Assembly (NCBI GenBank): GCA_029935375.1
Contig: JAOZKL010000040.1
Coordinates: 1-7,604, forward strand
Source of the DNA: Patescibacteria group bacterium
GTDB taxonomy: Bacteria > Patescibacteriota > JACMRA01
Direction of reading: 5' to 3'
DNA length: 7,604 bases
The notes beneath the pieces were generated by a model. It was given only the letters and a program-made list of their open reading frames with translations, searched no databases and was not told the origin of the DNA. The translations under genes and the position numbers were made by a program. Positions 5,805 to 7,604 of the stretch are shown here, piece after piece (within the stretch, counting starts at the first letter, position 1; the number at the start of each line of letters is the position of its first letter).

Positions 5805-6938
5805 ATGCATAAAAAGAAAGTTTTTATAATGATGTCTGGTGGGGTGGACTCGTCAGTAGCTGCAGCAGATTTGGTAGAGCAAGGTTATGATGTTATCGGT
5901 GTTTTTATAAAATCATGGTCTATACAGCAGTTGGAGTCATTAGGTGTTTCTAAGGATCTGTATGATTGTTACTGGAAAAAGGATAGTGAGGATGCAAGGA
6001 AAATTGCTAAAATATTAGATATTCCATTTTACGTCTGGAACCTGGAAGAGGAGTATAAGCAGGGGGTTGTTGATTATATGATATATGAATATAAGCATGG
6101 TAGAACGCCCAATCCTGATGTTATGTGTAATTCTGTAATAAAATTTGGAATATTTTATAAAAAAGCAATGTCAATTGGTGCAGATTATGTTGCTACTGGT
6201 CATTATTGTAGGACTATTTCTGATAAAAAAAGATTAGCCGATACAAATGACACAAAAGATTTTTATAGTTCAGAAAATTTTATATTAAGAGGTCTTGATA
6301 GAAATAAAGATCAAACATATTTCTTAAACAGGATATCACCGGAGGTAATTCCAAATATATTGTTTCCCGTTGGAGAGTATGGTTCAAAAGGGGATCTGAG
6401 ACAAAGAGCTTTGGATCTTAATTTACCAACAGCAAATAAACCTGATTCTCAAGGAATATGTTTTATTGGTCAAACCCCACTTCGTGATATTTTACTAAAA
6501 GTAATTGGTAAAAAAGATGGCGATATTATCAATATAAATGGAGACGTTTTAGGTAAGCATCCTGGGGCTTTTCTATATACAATTGGACAGAGAAATAAAC
6601 TTGGATTATCAGGAGGTCCATGGTTTGTGCTTTCGATAGATATCGAGAGTAATACAGTTATTGTTACTCATCAAGATAATGCGAAGAAATTATACTCCAA
6701 TACACTAGAGGCTCAAGATGTTAATTGGTTAGTAAAAATTGCTGATAATATCACTGAATTTAAATGCACTGCACAGATTAGGTATAGACAGGAAGGGGTT
6801 GAATGTGTAGTCACAGTTAACGAAGAAGCAGGAACACTTAAAGTTGCTTTTGATAATAATGTTAGAGCTGTAGCAAGGGGTCAATCTATTGTATTTTATG
6901 ATAATGATATTTTGTTAGGAGGAGCCATTATCTCTTAA
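5805..6938 (+). CDS. mnmA: tRNA-specific 2-thiouridylase MnmA
   Basis: MnmA (TrmU) activates U34 of tRNA-Lys, -Glu and -Gln with ATP and transfers sulfur to form the 2-thio group of mnm5s2U, a cytoplasmic reaction that improves decoding. The 377-residue protein has normal family length. The N-terminal PP-loop SGGVDSS is at 11-17. NPDVMCN carries the catalytic Cys108, and ATGHYCR is at 130-136. DQTYFLN (169-175) follows, and DSQGICFIG holds the second catalytic Cys219. YTIGQRNKLGLSGGPWFV (258-275) is followed by the C-terminal beta-barrel region with QIRYR (324-328). All key residues are present. The ATG at 5805 gives the typical MHKKKVFIMMSGG start. No Shine-Dalgarno precedes it (AATAAAT), and translation may be coupled to ftsW, 7 bp upstream. 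A weak internal promoter candidate (TTGCCA 5735-5740, TGC, AATAAA 5758-5763) lies in the end of ftsW. Confidence 0.96.
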   Translation: MHKKKVFIMMSGGVDSSVAAADLVEQGYDVIGVFIKSWSIQQLESLGVSKDLYDCYWKKDSEDARKIAKILDIPFYVWNLEEEYKQGVVDYMIYEYKHGRTPNPDVMCNSVIKFGIFYKKAMSIGADYVATGHYCRTISDKKRLADTNDTKDFYSSENFILRGLDRNKDQTYFLNRISPEVIPNILFPVGEYGSKGDLRQRALDLNLPTANKPDSQGICFIGQTPLRDILLKVIGKKDGDIININGDVLGKHPGAFLYTIGQRNKLGLSGGPWFVLSIDIESNTVIVTHQDNAKKLYSNTLEAQDVNWLVKIADNITEFKCTAQIRYRQEGVECVVTVNEEAGTLKVAFDNNVRAVARGQSIVFYDNDILLGGAIIS

Positions 6939-6954
6939 AAAAAAGTACATAAAA

Positions 6955-6976
6955 AAAGAGGTCTACAAACCTCTTT
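6955..6976. terminator. Bidirectional Rho-independent terminator between mnmA and rpoB
   Basis: AAAGAGGT (6955-6962) pairs with ACCTCTTT (6969-6976) around a 6-nt loop. On the reverse strand the stem runs directly into a T-tract (complement of A at 6951-6954), a canonical end for rpoB. On the forward strand CTTATTT follows, a weaker tail serving mnmA. The convergent genes share it. Confidence 0.8.
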
Positions 6977-6991
6977 CTTATTTAGCGTTAT

Positions 6992-7132
6992 TTATTCATC
7001 TATAGGATCATCTACAGACATAGCAAGTTTTTCATCAATTACTTTGGTGTCGTTTTTTGATATATCAGCATTTACTTTGATTCCTAAAGCTGTCAATTCA
7101 TTCGCTAATACTACGAATGATTCTGGTAAGTT
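6992..7132 (-). other. rpoB: In-frame continuation of rpoB beyond an internal TAA
   Basis: Continuing the rpoB frame past the TAA at 7135-7133 gives 46 sense codons, then TAA at 6994-6992. The translation begins NLPESFVVLANELTALGIKV and ends in an acidic tail, SVDDPIDE. This matches the conserved end of RpoB, where E. coli has PESFNVLLKEIRSLGI. The true terminator at 6955-6976 lies just beyond this second stop, so the segment looks like the real 3' end of the gene, cut off by a single stop codon. It has no start of its own near the TAA and should not be read as a separate gene. Confidence 0.85.
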
Positions 7133-7604
7133 TTACTCAGTTATTGGCTTGTTCTTTATAATAGATTCAAATGCCTTTTCACGACCTTTTACATCATCAG
7201 ATTTTATAGTTAACATTTCTTGAAGTGCATAAGCAGCTCCATAAGCCTCAAATGCCCAAACTTCCATTTCTCCAAAACGTTGTCCACCACTGTTGCTTCT
7301 TCCTCCTAATGGTTGTTGTGTTACAAGTGAGTAAGGTCCTGTAGATCTAGTGTGCCATTTTTCATCTACAAGATGATGAAGTTTATTTAAGTATAAATTA
7401 CCTACAACTACGTCTCTTTTGTATTTTTCACCTGTTTGTCCATCATACAATGCAACTTTCCCAGTTTCATCATATCCAGCCTGTTTCAATTCTTCTCTAA
7501 TAGTTTCAGCTGAGATTTCATTTAGTGGTTGTGTAACAGCTTTCATTCCAGTGGACTCGTATATTAGACCCATGTGAGTTTCCAACAGTTGTCCCAAATT
7601 CATA
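7133..7604 (-). CDS. rpoB: RNA polymerase beta subunit, C-terminal fragment ending at an in-frame TAA
   Basis: RpoB forms, with RpoC, the catalytic core of RNA polymerase. Only the last 156 residues before the first stop are in the window; the gene enters from the right edge. The first Met (7603-7601) is the internal Met of the conserved RMNIGQ.LETH.G region, not a start. Visible landmarks are MNLGQLLETHMG (1-12) and LYDGQTGE (52-59). KLHHLVDEKWHTRSTGPYSL (74-93) precedes QQPLGGRSNSGGQRFGEMEV (96-115), WAFEAYGAAYALQEMLT and KSDDV. After KNKPITE a TAA stops the frame where relatives continue with a residue (often Pro) and then PESF. The same frame resumes at once with the missing end (6992-7132). 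Either the gene carries a real nonsense codon, read through or tolerated, or the assembly has a base error. No frameshift is involved. Confidence 0.9.
   Translation of the reverse strand, partial: MNLGQLLETHMGLIYESTGMKAVTQPLNEISAETIREELKQAGYDETGKVALYDGQTGEKYKRDVVVGNLYLNKLHHLVDEKWHTRSTGPYSLVTQQPLGGRSNSGGQRFGEMEVWAFEAYGAAYALQEMLTIKSDDVKGREKAFESIIKNKPITE

Noticed and set aside
7133..7135. Reassigned stop codon explaining the rpoB TAA
   Set aside because: TAA ends corA, the sortase-like gene and mnmA at natural lengths, so general TAA reassignment is not supported; no TGA recoding is visible either.
7133..7603. Complete 156-residue protein starting with MNLGQLLETH
   Set aside because: This Met is the internal Met of the conserved RpoB motif; the frame is open to the window edge.
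1..7604. CRISPR array, insertion sequence, prophage or defence system
   Set aside because: No spaced direct repeats, transposase or integrase motifs, or terminal repeats were found; all genes are housekeeping or envelope types.

Overview
The window is an AT-rich bacterial chromosome segment with tightly packed genes. Seven protein genes and one tRNA gene are visible: uvrA (3' part), corA, a sortase-like gene, a DUF502 membrane-protein gene, tRNA-Val (reverse strand), an ftsW-type SEDS gene, mnmA, and the 3' end of rpoB (reverse strand). The genetic code looks standard. TAG and TAA end the genes, Trp is TGG, and no in-frame TGA is needed. AT richness, very short intergenic gaps, several starts without a Shine-Dalgarno sequence, a short CorA and a membrane-anchored sortase with a VGHSS motif suggest a Patescibacteria/CPR lineage, perhaps Parcubacteria-like. 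That placement is inference and only moderately secure.

Layout. Positions 1-1786 hold the C-terminal two thirds of UvrA (nucleotide excision repair). An 84-bp gap follows with a good extended -10 promoter, a perfect 8-bp inverted repeat over its -35 box, and a strong Shine-Dalgarno for corA (1871-2761). The sortase-like gene (2772-3554) follows 10 bp later, probably on the same transcript. The DUF502 gene (3625-4224) has its own consensus promoter, placed so close to the ATG that the mRNA should be leaderless. A terminator, a bidirectional hairpin and the reverse-strand tRNA-Val(UAC) fill 4221-4363. The tRNA promoter and an ftsW promoter candidate diverge from 4380-4476. ftsW (start chosen at 4484) and mnmA (5805-6938) are 7 bp apart and probably co-transcribed. 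A bidirectional terminator at 6955-6976 separates mnmA from the convergent rpoB.

Functions are mostly housekeeping: DNA repair (UvrA), Mg2+ transport (CorA), envelope work (sortase-like protein, DUF502, FtsW), tRNA wobble thiolation (MnmA) and transcription (RpoB). No mobile element, CRISPR array or defence island is visible.

Three points stand out. (1) rpoB carries an in-frame TAA at 7133-7135, after which the same frame continues for 46 codons with clear RpoB C-terminal homology (PESF..L..EL.ALGI.V). (2) The sortase-like protein has His161 and Arg239, but the catalytic Cys of the TLxTC motif reads Ser232 (TLQTS). (3) The large loop of the FtsW-like protein that normally carries the catalytic Asp is divergent and contains a Cys pair.
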